Assembly: GCF_011290365.1 (NCBI RefSeq)
Contig: NZ_CP049786.1
Coordinates: 620,001-684,000, forward strand
DNA from: Leclercia sp. 29361
GTDB lineage: Bacteria > Pseudomonadota > Gammaproteobacteria > Enterobacterales > Enterobacteriaceae
DNA: 64,000 nt
Reading direction: 5' to 3'
A program made the translations under genes and the position numbers. This document shows, in pieces, positions 52,301 to 59,621 of this stretch; position 1 is the stretch's first letter, and every line of letters starts with the position of its first letter. The notes beneath the pieces are model-generated. The model had not been told where the DNA came from and made no database searches. It saw nothing but the letters and a program-made list of their open reading frames with translations.

Positions 52301-54079
52301 TTAATTCAGGACCACGTTGGCCGCCACGGCAACCTGATAGATGACCTGGGTGATGTCTTTGATGGACTGCATCATTTTGCTGTCCACTTTCGGCATGACC
52401 AGAATCTGATCGCCCGGCATGACATTGCCCCCGTCTTTAAACTCCATCAACCCGTTGGCATGCACCACGGCAATACGCTGGTCGTTCGCACGGTCGGTAA
52501 AGCCGCCCGCCCAGGCAACGTAGTCTTCAAGTTTCGCGCCTTCGTTGTAGACCACCGCCTGCGGCATCATCACTTCGCCGCCAATCTGAATCAGGTCGGT
52601 CTTGTTCGGGATCACAATCTGATCGCCCTGTTCCAGCAGGATGTTGGCAATCACGCCTTTATCCGACACCACCACTTTGCCCAGCGGCTGGATCTTGCGG
52701 GCTTTTTCCACAAAGCGCATCACCAGCTCGGCTTCTTTGGTCCGGATGGACGCTTCACCGTCGGAACTGGCAGGCGCGGTAAACACGCTGCGCTCCAGGC
52801 GGTTGAGGGAGTCTTCCAGCATCTCTTTCTGCCGTGCCGCCACGCTCTTACGCATGATGTAGATCGAGCCGTAATCCGCCATGTTTGGGTCAATCGGGAT
52901 GTGGTTCAGCAGATCGTGCAGACGGGTCTCTTTACGCACGGTGAAGTAAGATGGCCCACGATAGCTGCCCATCACCTGCACGTCGTAAACCTGCGCATGC
53001 ATGTCGTCGTTAAACAGCACTTTGTCGCCGTCGCTCAGCTGAATGCGGTCAAAATCTTTATACGGCATATAGACCGAGAACGGGCCGTTGGAGCGATCGC
53101 CAATCACGCCCACATGGCTCACCTTGGCGAGCGGCAGGGCATAGTCGATCAGCTCCGAGCCGAGCGCGGTGCTGTTTTTTAACTCGAAGCGGAACGGGTT
53201 ACGCACTTTACCGGCCACGTTGATCATCGGGCCCTGCGGCTCAACCAGAATGACGTCCTGATCCTTCAGGGACAGCTTCGGCATTTTGCCCTGCTGCATA
53301 AACTCGTACAGGTCGATCTGCTGGACGACCCGGTTCTGACGTAAAACCTTAATATGACGGTAGCTGCCGCGATCGGAGTCGATGCCGCCTGCGCGTTTCA
53401 GGAAATATAAAACGCTATCGGATGATTGTCCGGCATATTGTCCCGGACGGATCACCGGGCCGGTAACAAATACGCTGACCGGGGTCGCGGTAAGCAGATT
53501 AACGTAAACATTAACGTTATTGGTGAATACTTCGCTGATGTGGCTGGTGACTAAGTTATTGACTTTACTTGCCGCCACGTTTTTGACATTAATCGGGCCG
53601 ACGTCAGGAATGAAAATATTGCCCTGATTATCAACGGTGACCACGTTGGAAAAATTGACTGCGCCCCAGATCCAGATATTCAGCTTATCGCCGGGAGCGA
53701 TCAGGTAATTATCGTTTAAGCCGTCGCTGCGCTCGGTTTCATAGCCACCGGCAAACAGGTTGGCACCATATGGAGGGGGCAGGCCGGACTCGGACTGCGG
53801 CAGGAGTTTACGCACGTCGGACTCGCCCGGGAGTAACATGCCCTGGCGGTTTTGCTGCACAAAGGTACCGGTGGTGGAGGAGGTATTTGCCTGGCCACTC
53901 ATTGCCTGTTCACCACCGAGTTGCAGTCGACCGTCGCCGCTATCTGCCGGGGTATTCATGCCAAAGGCCTGGGCATCTTCCTTAGTGGGTGCAGCAAAGG
54001 CAGCGCAAGAGGCGCAGGCCAGCAGCAGAATGGCACTCAATTGCCGAAATTTCGTTATTTTCACAACATTTCTCTTCAA
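52301..54079 (-). CDS. kpsD: Outer-membrane polysaccharide export protein KpsD
   Basis: A 592-residue OPX-family protein with a signal peptide (LSAILLLACASCAAFAAP). It has a polysaccharide export domain (LIAPGDKLNIWIWGAVNFSN), several SLBB-type beta-grasp segments (FVTGPVIRPGQYAGQS; INVAGKVRNPFRFEL; QIGGEVMMPQAVVY) and helical C-terminal parts. No Cys lipidation site follows the signal, in keeping with KpsD rather than Wza. It is the second gene of the capsule transcript, 2 bp after the lipoprotein gene. Confidence 0.94.
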   Translation of the reverse strand: MKRNVVKITKFRQLSAILLLACASCAAFAAPTKEDAQAFGMNTPADSGDGRLQLGGEQAMSGQANTSSTTGTFVQQNRQGMLLPGESDVRKLLPQSESGLPPPYGANLFAGGYETERSDGLNDNYLIAPGDKLNIWIWGAVNFSNVVTVDNQGNIFIPDVGPINVKNVAASKVNNLVTSHISEVFTNNVNVYVNLLTATPVSVFVTGPVIRPGQYAGQSSDSVLYFLKRAGGIDSDRGSYRHIKVLRQNRVVQQIDLYEFMQQGKMPKLSLKDQDVILVEPQGPMINVAGKVRNPFRFELKNSTALGSELIDYALPLAKVSHVGVIGDRSNGPFSVYMPYKDFDRIQLSDGDKVLFNDDMHAQVYDVQVMGSYRGPSYFTVRKETRLHDLLNHIPIDPNMADYGSIYIMRKSVAARQKEMLEDSLNRLERSVFTAPASSDGEASIRTKEAELVMRFVEKARKIQPLGKVVVSDKGVIANILLEQGDQIVIPNKTDLIQIGGEVMMPQAVVYNEGAKLEDYVAWAGGFTDRANDQRIAVVHANGLMEFKDGGNVMPGDQILVMPKVDSKMMQSIKDITQVIYQVAVAANVVLN

Positions 54080-54081
54080 AA

Positions 54082-54456
54082 TTATTGCACGGCAAGCAGG
54101 TTGCTGGCGGATGCCTGTTCCAGTTGCGGTACCAGATACCAGGTATCACCGTTCTTGCAGGTCACGCCATGCTGCGACTGGTTGTAGTTGCGGTTACGCA
54201 GCAGTTCAATACATTCCAGACCCAGGGCGGAGACATAACGCTGGCCCAGGATATAGGTATTGCCATTGGCGCTTAGAGCCGCGCCCTGAGGCAGGGTATT
54301 CAGAGGTTGTTGCAGGTTGGCTGACATAGGCTGGAGTGTGGTTGAAGCGGCCGGATTGACAAGCGGTCGGGAGGCTTCAACCTGCTTCGGGGAATATGCA
54401 CAGCCGCTCAGGATGAGGGCGAGCGAAATCACCAGAAGGCGAGTTGCGTTCTTCAT
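54082..54456 (-). CDS. Capsule-locus lipoprotein of unknown function
   Basis: A 124-residue lipoprotein: signal peptide with lipobox LILSGCAYS. The mature part has GAALSANGNTYILGQRYVSA, then LECIELLRN and GDTWYLVPQLEQA. This domain texture is that of small lipoproteins found at the head of some group 3-type capsule loci. It is first in the transcript. A pair of Cys residues besides the lipidated one could form a disulfide. It may assist KpsD assembly. Confidence 0.85.
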   Translation of the reverse strand: MKNATRLLVISLALILSGCAYSPKQVEASRPLVNPAASTTLQPMSANLQQPLNTLPQGAALSANGNTYILGQRYVSALGLECIELLRNRNYNQSQHGVTCKNGDTWYLVPQLEQASASNLLAVQ

Positions 54457-54610
54457 TTGTAAATATTTTCCATATATTCGGAACCTGGCGTGTAAATATA
54501 AAAATTCGTCGGTACCCGACTGTTTATATTGCCCAAATAGTTGACCTGAAGGTCAGGAAGCAGAGGCGGCATAGCTGAGGAAGTGGAGCAAAAAAGGGCA
54601 AAAAAAAGGT

Positions 54611-54621
54611 AGGCTACCGCA
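54611..54621 (-). promoter_or_regulatory. ops-like element (RfaH recruitment)
   Basis: On the minus strand TGCGGTAGCCT matches ops GGCGGTAGCNT at ten of eleven positions, with only the first base different. It lies 155 bp upstream of the lipoprotein start in the direction of transcription and is followed by ACC and a run of seven T. The rest of a JUMPStart sequence is not evident. Confidence 0.75.
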
Positions 54622-54910
54622 CGGAAATGACGATTCCGGTCAAGAAGTGTCCAGTTTGCTTTAGGGTGCTGCCATAAAAAAACTATTCAGTAAACAACTA
54701 AAACGTTTTTTTATTATTCATGAAAGTGTTTTTGTGTCGCGAAGATTACATAATTTTGCAGTTTGTGTCATTTCAAATTTAAGAAATCTGCCCTGAAAAA
54801 GGGGAAAAGTCCGAAACAACTATTAACTCTGGTGGGGGGAGTAGAAACGTATATTGTGATTAGTTTCAGATTGTGATTGTTTCATTTTGAGCAAGTGGAA
54901 AACAAATAAG

Positions 54911-54934
54911 CGCCAGCCGAAAATTCGGCTGGCG
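54911..54934 (-). terminator. Terminator of the hpaBC transcript
   Basis: CGCCAGCCGA and TCGGCTGGCG form a 10-bp stem with an AAAT-type loop. On the minus strand CTTATTTGTTTT follows. It begins 8 bp past the hpaC stop. Confidence 0.85.
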
Positions 54935-54941
54935 AAGGGGA

Positions 54942-55454
54942 TTAAACGGTCATTTCTTGTTCAATTAACACCGGATGAAATCTGCGCTTAAAGTAAATCA
55001 GCCCGTGTCCCTCCTGGCTCAGGAGGATATTTTTGATCTCCACCAGGTATACCAGATGGGTGCCGATGGTCTGGACCTGGCTTATCTCTCCCTCCAGGCT
55101 GGCCAGCGCCTCTTTCAATACTGGCTGGCCGTGCTGGCCTTTTTGCCAGCAGGAGAGGGTAAATCGCTCTTCCATCGCCATGCCGGTCATCCCGGCAAAA
55201 TGGCGCGCCATTAGCTCCTGCTCGTGATTGAGCACATTAATACACAGCTTGCCGTTACCCTGAAATACCGGGTTCATGGCGCTGTTGGCGTTCAGGCACA
55301 CCATCACCGACGGCGGGGTATCCGTCACCGAGCAGACCGCCGTGGCGGTAATGCCGCAGCGTCCGGCGTCGCCATCGGTGGTAATCACATTGACCGCCGC
55401 CGAGAGGCTGGCCATCGCGTCGCGAAAACGCAGGCGTTGTTCATCATGTTGCAT
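54942..55454 (-). CDS. hpaC: 4-hydroxyphenylacetate 3-monooxygenase, flavin reductase subunit
   Basis: A 170-residue flavin reductase: NVITTDGDAGRCGITATAVC and VCLNANSAMNPVFQGNGKLC with INVLNHEQELMARHFAG. It uses NADH to reduce FAD for HpaB. It lies 17 bp after hpaB, as in E. coli W. Confidence 0.96.
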   Translation of the reverse strand: MQHDEQRLRFRDAMASLSAAVNVITTDGDAGRCGITATAVCSVTDTPPSVMVCLNANSAMNPVFQGNGKLCINVLNHEQELMARHFAGMTGMAMEERFTLSCWQKGQHGQPVLKEALASLEGEISQVQTIGTHLVYLVEIKNILLSQEGHGLIYFKRRFHPVLIEQEMTV

Positions 55455-55471
55455 CTTGACCTCCCGCTGCG

Positions 55472-57034
55472 TTATTTCAGCAGCTTGTCCAGCAGGTTGA
55501 TATCGGTGTTGTTGTGCAGGTGCGGAACCGTCCAGCCGTTCTGGTCGTACTCAGACAGGCAGCGGTCAACCATCGCCATCATCTTGTCCATGTTGCCGGA
55601 GCTCTGCGCCTGGCGCAGGCACTGCAGGCGAATTTCATCCTGGCTACCGGAGTAGTTGATCTCATATAGCTCGTGACGACCGCCGAACTCGCTGCCGATG
55701 GCATCCCACATCAGTTTCAAAATCTTGATGCGCTCCACGTGGTCCATGCCGTTGGAGCCGCGCACGTACTTCGCCAGGTATTTGTCGATCTGCGGATTGT
55801 TCAGATCCCGGGCGCTGGACGGGAGGTAGATCAGGCCGCTGGTGACGTTGCGCTCGATGATGTTTTTGATTTTGGCGTAGGCCATCGGGGCCATCACGCG
55901 GTAGGTTTGCAGCGCCGCGTGGTCCGGCAGGTACGCGCCGTTGACCCACGGTGTAGCTTCCGAGCACATGGAGTCGCTCAGCGCCCAGAACATGTTGCGC
56001 CAGGCCACCACTTCACCGAGATCGGCCTGTACCCCGCGGAACTCAGAGGTGCCGGTACACTCCAGCGATTTTTTCAGCAGGGCGGTGATGAAATCGAGCT
56101 TCACCGCCAGACGCACGCAGGCCTGCAGCGGATACATACGGGCGAAACCGCCTTCCATAGTCCAGCGACGGCAGCGGTCGAAATCGCGGTAGATCAGTAC
56201 GTTCTCCCACGGGATCAGCACCTTATCCATCACCAGGATCGCGTCGTTCTCGTCGAAGCGGCTGGTGAGCGGGTAGTCGTAAGGGGAGCCGGTCGCGCCG
56301 GCCACCAGCTCGTAGGAGGCGCGGGAGATTAGCTTCACCCCTTCGGCATCCATCGGAGCGACAAACATCAGGGCGAAGTCCGGGTTGTCGCCCATTACCT
56401 GCGCCGAGCCAAAGCCGATCATGTTGTAGTGGGTCAGCGCCGAGTTGGTGGCGACCACTTTCGCGCCGCTGACGATGATCCCGGCGTCGGTCTCTTTTTC
56501 CAGCTTGATGTAGACGTCTTTCACTTCATCGGCGGGTTTGTGGCGATCGATCGGCGGGTTGACGATAGCGTGGTTAAAGTAGAGGCCACTTTCCTGAATG
56601 CGGGTGTACCAGTTGCGGGCGTTCTGCTCGAACTGACCATAAAAGGCCGGGTTAGCACCCAGCGCACAGCCGAAGGCGGCTTTGTAATCCGGGGTACGAC
56701 CCATCCAGCCGTAGCTCAGGCGTGACCACTCGGCGATGGCATCCCGCTGCTGGCGCAGGTCATTGGCACTTTTCGCCACGCGGAAGAACTTATGGGTGTA
56801 GCCGCCGCTGCCGGTATCGGTGTTCCAGCACAGCGCGTCCTGCATCTCAGGTTTGTGCAGCGCGTCGTACAGTTGTGCGACCGAGGCCGCCGCATTGCGA
56901 AACGCCGGATGGGTGGTGACATCTTTTACGCGTTCGCCATAAATGTAGATCTCCCGGCCATCCTGCAGGCTCTTCAGATACTCTTCACCGGTTAACGGAC
57001 GGGTGGTGCTGGCACGGAAATCTTCGGGTTTCAT
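55472..57034 (-). CDS. hpaB: 4-hydroxyphenylacetate 3-monooxygenase, oxygenase subunit
   Basis: A 520-residue FADH2-dependent hydroxylase, the same length as E. coli HpaB. It starts MKPEDFRASTTRPLTGEEYL and contains the family segments DRHKPADEVKDVYIKLEKET and VDRCLSEYDQNGWTVPHLHN. It converts 4-hydroxyphenylacetate to 3,4-dihydroxyphenylacetate (homoprotocatechuate). The ribosome site is CGAGGT. An islet of about 1.7 kb separates it from hpaA. Confidence 0.97.
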   Translation of the reverse strand: MKPEDFRASTTRPLTGEEYLKSLQDGREIYIYGERVKDVTTHPAFRNAAASVAQLYDALHKPEMQDALCWNTDTGSGGYTHKFFRVAKSANDLRQQRDAIAEWSRLSYGWMGRTPDYKAAFGCALGANPAFYGQFEQNARNWYTRIQESGLYFNHAIVNPPIDRHKPADEVKDVYIKLEKETDAGIIVSGAKVVATNSALTHYNMIGFGSAQVMGDNPDFALMFVAPMDAEGVKLISRASYELVAGATGSPYDYPLTSRFDENDAILVMDKVLIPWENVLIYRDFDRCRRWTMEGGFARMYPLQACVRLAVKLDFITALLKKSLECTGTSEFRGVQADLGEVVAWRNMFWALSDSMCSEATPWVNGAYLPDHAALQTYRVMAPMAYAKIKNIIERNVTSGLIYLPSSARDLNNPQIDKYLAKYVRGSNGMDHVERIKILKLMWDAIGSEFGGRHELYEINYSGSQDEIRLQCLRQAQSSGNMDKMMAMVDRCLSEYDQNGWTVPHLHNNTDINLLDKLLK

Positions 57035-57183
57035 AGGGACCTCGTATCGGTACAGAGTTGTTAAATATGTGTTTTGTTTTTGTTGTTTAATTGAAGCGTC
57101 ATGCAGGGGTTTCGTGAAGGGACGAATAGGTCAACGACGGGTACTTTTCAGGCGGGAGTGAGAATTGTGATCGGGGTGGGTTT

Positions 57184-57214
57184 TGCCGGGTGGCGCTGCG
57201 CTTACCCGGCCTAC
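57184..57214. repeat. REP-type palindromic unit
   Basis: GCCGGGTGGCGCTGCG followed by CTTACCCGGCCTAC forms the hairpin seen also at 58079, 58649 and 62623. It lies upstream of hpaB on the non-coding side. Confidence 0.75.
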
Positions 57215-57232
57215 ATGAGTGCGCCGGACGGT

Positions 57233-57269
57233 TCCCTCTCCCTTTGGGAGAGGGTTAGGGTGAGGGGAA
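57233..57269. repeat. Intergenic palindromic repeat, copy 3 (inverted)
   Basis: CCCTCTCCCTTTGGGAGAGGG then TTAGGGTGAGGGG, the reverse orientation of the copies at 26871 and 29022, directly beside a REP unit. Confidence 0.75.
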
Positions 57270-57429
57270 CAGGCCGCACACCGCGTAACCGCCTACTTCT
57301 GGAAGCATGCTCGCAAAGTCTAAAGTAACCTGATGAAACACAGGGATTTGTCTTTTTTTTATTTTCGTTGAGTCGTAAGGTGCCTGTGTTGCGGCGATAA
57401 CCGCAGCCGGGCGTGAGAACCTGATTACA

Positions 57430-57606
57430 TATGACTATACGGTTTAAGTACCGTACCAGCAGACATGCCGTTAAAATTACGGCGACGCTGGCGGGGCAAC
57501 CTCAGGGTTGGCCGGGTTCATGTGTACCGGTTCTCACCCCCGTCAGCGTCTCCACCAAGGCGTGAGAACTTTGGTGGTGCCAATAAATACACATGGAGGT
57601 TATTTA
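57430..57606 (+). promoter_or_regulatory. Ash-like leader with interlaced inverted repeats
   Basis: The conceptual products of this stretch (LAGQPQGWPGSC in one frame; RRENFGGANKYTWRLF in another) resemble the Ash leader family found before P4-type and prophage genes. Two complementary pairs interlace: GTTCTCAC (57529-57536) with GTGAGAAC (57562-57569), and CCACCAA (57552-57558) with TTGGTGG (57571-57577). Order a-b-a'-b' permits a pseudoknot or two exclusive hairpins just upstream of the ribosome site TGGAGG of the gene at 57607. Confidence 0.55.
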
Positions 57607-58062
57607 ATGACTACTATCCCAACCCCGTCTTACTCCCACTTCGAAGAAGACGTTATCCACCAAATCATTACCCAACCCCTCCCGGCCTCGGCAGATCTTT
57701 TCGACGTCGCAGACGCGTGCGCCGCATTTGTCTGTGTTCTCGTCGATACTCACGACGATCAAGCAAGCAATGCTTTATGTGGGCGCTTATTGCAGGCGTT
57801 AAACCAGTTCCGCCATCTGTGCGATGAGGATTTACCGCCGCATCTCATTGAGCAGCTGATTGCAGGTGAAAACGTAACCTCGTGCATCCCCGATTGCTGG
57901 CAGGAGACCGCCACCCTGGTGGAGTATGCCCAGGCGCTGACCCAGGCACTACTGAGCAATACGCTGCCGCCACCGGTGGCAACATCCTTAACGGGGTTAC
58001 TGCATGACGTGGTGTATCTGTTGGCGGAATTTGTGAAGGAGCCGTACCTGACCGTGCATTAA
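57607..58062 (+). CDS. Unknown acidic helical protein in the hpa islet
   Basis: A 151-residue protein of no recognised family. ATG 57607 follows TGGAGGTTATTTA. The sequence is acidic and helical (FEEDVIHQIITQPLPASADL, then LCGRLLQALNQFRHLCDED and LTGLLHDVVYLLAEFVKEPY) with six Cys, and has no signal peptide. It lies opposite to the hpa operon with an Ash-like leader, which suggests a phage or satellite origin. REP sequence follows its stop. Function unknown. Confidence 0.7.
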   Translation: MTTIPTPSYSHFEEDVIHQIITQPLPASADLFDVADACAAFVCVLVDTHDDQASNALCGRLLQALNQFRHLCDEDLPPHLIEQLIAGENVTSCIPDCWQETATLVEYAQALTQALLSNTLPPPVATSLTGLLHDVVYLLAEFVKEPYLTVH

Positions 58063-58078
58063 TCCTGTGCGGTCTGTC

Positions 58079-58110
58079 TGCCGGGTGGCGCTAACGCTTA
58101 CCCGGCCTAC
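58079..58110. repeat. REP-type palindromic unit
   Basis: TGCCGGGTGGCGCTAACG with CTTACCCGGCCTAC, between the convergent 151-residue gene and the HigA-type gene. Confidence 0.75.
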
Positions 58111-58112
58111 GC

Positions 58113-58445
58113 CTACGCTACGTTGTGTTGCTGCGCGGCGATTGTTGCAATGCGGGAAATAGGGAACCCTGTGGCAGATGCGACAGCCGCAACACGCTTG
58201 AATGACGGGTTACCCTTCGGTGAAAGCGATTTATACAATGATTCACGGCTTATACCGGCACGCTTCGCGATGGCCGTCATGCCGCCGGTCGCCTCGATAA
58301 CATGGCGTAGGGCAAGCATGAATGCTTCATATCCGCCGTCTTCATCAATCTCAAGGAATGCCTGTTGGAGGTAGATCGGTGCGAACGCCGGATCATCCTT
58401 AAGGAGTTTTACTATTGCATCATCATGAAGCGCTGACTTCGCCAT
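58113..58445 (-). CDS. HigA/COG3636-type antitoxin
   Basis: A 110-residue XRE-family protein. The helix-turn-helix is GGMTAIAKRAGISRESLYKS, followed by LSPKGNPSFKRVAAVASATG, the signature of the addiction-module antidote family that pairs with RelE-like HigB toxins. Its ATG follows GAGAGGTAAGAGCT. The expected toxin should lie directly upstream; only a short, atypical ORF is there (58459-58641), so the antitoxin may be orphaned. Confidence 0.85.
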   Translation of the reverse strand: MAKSALHDDAIVKLLKDDPAFAPIYLQQAFLEIDEDGGYEAFMLALRHVIEATGGMTAIAKRAGISRESLYKSLSPKGNPSFKRVAAVASATGFPISRIATIAAQQHNVA

Positions 58446-58458
58446 TAGCTCTTACCTC

Positions 58459-58641
58459 TCATTTCCTGCGCTTGTAGTCGTTAAGATATTCAATAGCCTT
58501 ATCAATATCAGCGACTTGCATTGTAGCCCATAGTTTACGATGTGCAATGGATGGTAACTTTCGGGATACTATAAAGGAGAGGCGCCCATTTAAACCCAGC
58601 AGGACGAAATCTGGATGCATACTCGTAGTATTTATGTGCAC
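58459..58641 (-). pseudogene. Probable remnant of a HigB/RelE-type toxin gene
   Basis: A 60-codon frame upstream of, and 13 bp from, the HigA-type gene. Its last 18 codons (ADIDKAIEYLNDYKRRK) resemble the C-terminus of COG3657 toxins (DI-x-KA-x-EY-x-x-DYKRR). The preceding residues show no RelE core, no ribosome site is clear, and REP sequence lies where the toxin N-terminus should be. A deletion by REP-associated rearrangement would explain it. Confidence 0.45.
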
Positions 58642-58648
58642 GCTGGTT

Positions 58649-58714
58649 GCCGGGTGGCGCTAACGCTTACCCGGCCTACGGTTTCGTAGCCCCGGTAAGC
58701 GAAGCGCCACCGGG
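58649..58714. repeat. BIME: two REP units in opposite orientation
   Basis: GCCGGGTGGCGCTAACGCTT...CCCGGCCTACG followed by GTAGCCCCGGTAAGCGAAGC...CCACCGGGG. The pair ends close to the hpaA stop at 58722. Confidence 0.78.
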
Positions 58715-58721
58715 GGAAAAC

Positions 58722-59612
58722 TCACGATACCGGCACCTTCTGCGTCCGATACCTGCTCGGCGAGCAGCCCATCAGTCGGTTAAAAAATCGCGCAAAATAG
58801 GCCGGATCTTTAAACCCCAACTGCCAGGCAATCTCGTTTACCGCGCTATCGGAGAAGACCAGCAGCCGTTTGGCTTCGCGCAGCTGGCGGTCGAAGATGA
58901 GGCGTTTGGGCGGGCGGTTGGCGAAGCGGCGGCAGATATCGGTCAGGCGCGATTCGGTAAGGTGCAGCGCGCTGGCGTAATCCGGCACCGTCCAGTGCTG
59001 GTGGAAGTGGCCGTCGACCATCTGGTTAAAACGCTGGAACAGTTTCAGCTCGCCGCGCATGCCGTTGGCCGCATGATCGTCAAGACTGGCGTTGCGCAGC
59101 AGCAGGGTAAACACCGCCTGGGCCAGCAGCACCAGGGTATGCTCCCGCCCGGGAAGCTGGGCGGTGGATTCCCGTTGAATCAACCGCCAGTAGTGAGAAA
59201 GCGCCGCCAGCTCATCCGGTTTATCCGCTAACGACAGGCAGATCCCCGGCAGGCCGAAGGTCTCCCGGGTGCCGGGATAGAGCACCTCGAGTAACGGCCA
59301 GATCAGATCTTCATGCACCGTCAGCACATGGCCGTCGCTGTCCGATTCGGTAAAAAAGGCGTGCGGCACCGACGGCGGCGTTAAGACGAACAGCGGCGCC
59401 TGCACCGAGTAGCGGTGATCGTCCAGCTGGAGTTCAATCTGCCCGGTATCCAGAAAGTGCATCTGAAAATAGTGGTCGTGGCGATGGGCCTGCATATCGC
59501 GGCCAAAAAAGGCCGCCATCCGGCTAAAGGACTGATAATGCACATCGTCCGTCCCCAGACTCTCGTCGTACTCTTTGCTGATGTCGATATTGGCAATCGG
59601 GCTCTGGCACAT
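58722..59612 (-). CDS. hpaA: AraC-family activator of hpaBC
   Basis: A 296-residue AraC/XylS regulator: N-terminal cupin (HRHDHYFQMHFLDTGQIELQ, FVLTPPSVPHAFFTESDSDG) and C-terminal HTH (YASALHLTESRLTDICRRFA; NEIAWQLGFKDPAYFARFFN). In E. coli W, HpaA with its ligand 4-hydroxyphenylacetate activates hpaBC. Here it is 9 bp after hpaX, the usual order, but separated from hpaB by the islet. Confidence 0.95.
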   Translation of the reverse strand: MCQSPIANIDISKEYDESLGTDDVHYQSFSRMAAFFGRDMQAHRHDHYFQMHFLDTGQIELQLDDHRYSVQAPLFVLTPPSVPHAFFTESDSDGHVLTVHEDLIWPLLEVLYPGTRETFGLPGICLSLADKPDELAALSHYWRLIQRESTAQLPGREHTLVLLAQAVFTLLLRNASLDDHAANGMRGELKLFQRFNQMVDGHFHQHWTVPDYASALHLTESRLTDICRRFANRPPKRLIFDRQLREAKRLLVFSDSAVNEIAWQLGFKDPAYFARFFNRLMGCSPSRYRTQKVPVS

Positions 59613-59621
59613 AACCGCTCC

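Larger units (their letters stand above)
54457..54941. promoter_or_regulatory. Capsule promoter and leader region
   Basis: 485 bp without a gene between the capsule and hpa operons, AT-rich. It holds the hpaC terminator (54911-54934), the presumed capsule promoter in its right half, the ops-like element at 54611 and a perfect palindrome TGACCTGAAGGTCA (54542-54555) in the 5' leader. A leader of over 150 nt is normal for RfaH-controlled operons. Confidence 0.7.
57035..57606. other. Intergenic region between hpaB and the islet gene
   Basis: 572 bp without a confident gene. It holds the hpaB promoter (AT-rich, 57035-57110), a REP unit (57184-57214), an inverted copy of the CCCCTCACC-type palindrome (57233-57269) and the Ash-like leader (57430-57606). 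Confidence 0.7.

Noticed and set aside
32533..54456. Assignment as a Wzy-dependent (group 1/4, wza-wzb-wzc) capsule
   Set aside because: No wzx, wzy, wzb or wzc. KpsM, KpsT, KpsE, KpsD, KpsC and KpsS are all present, so the locus is ABC-transporter dependent.
32533..54456. Assignment as a group 2 capsule (kpsFEDUCS/kpsMT)
   Set aside because: kpsF and kpsU are absent and the gene order kpsDMTE-serotype genes-kpsCS is that of group 3.
57465..57827. A 120-codon frame overlapping the Ash-like leader and the 151-residue gene
   Set aside because: Only a short middle part resembles Ash; the remainder is out of frame with the better supported downstream gene and is Arg/Pro-rich. Treated as leader.
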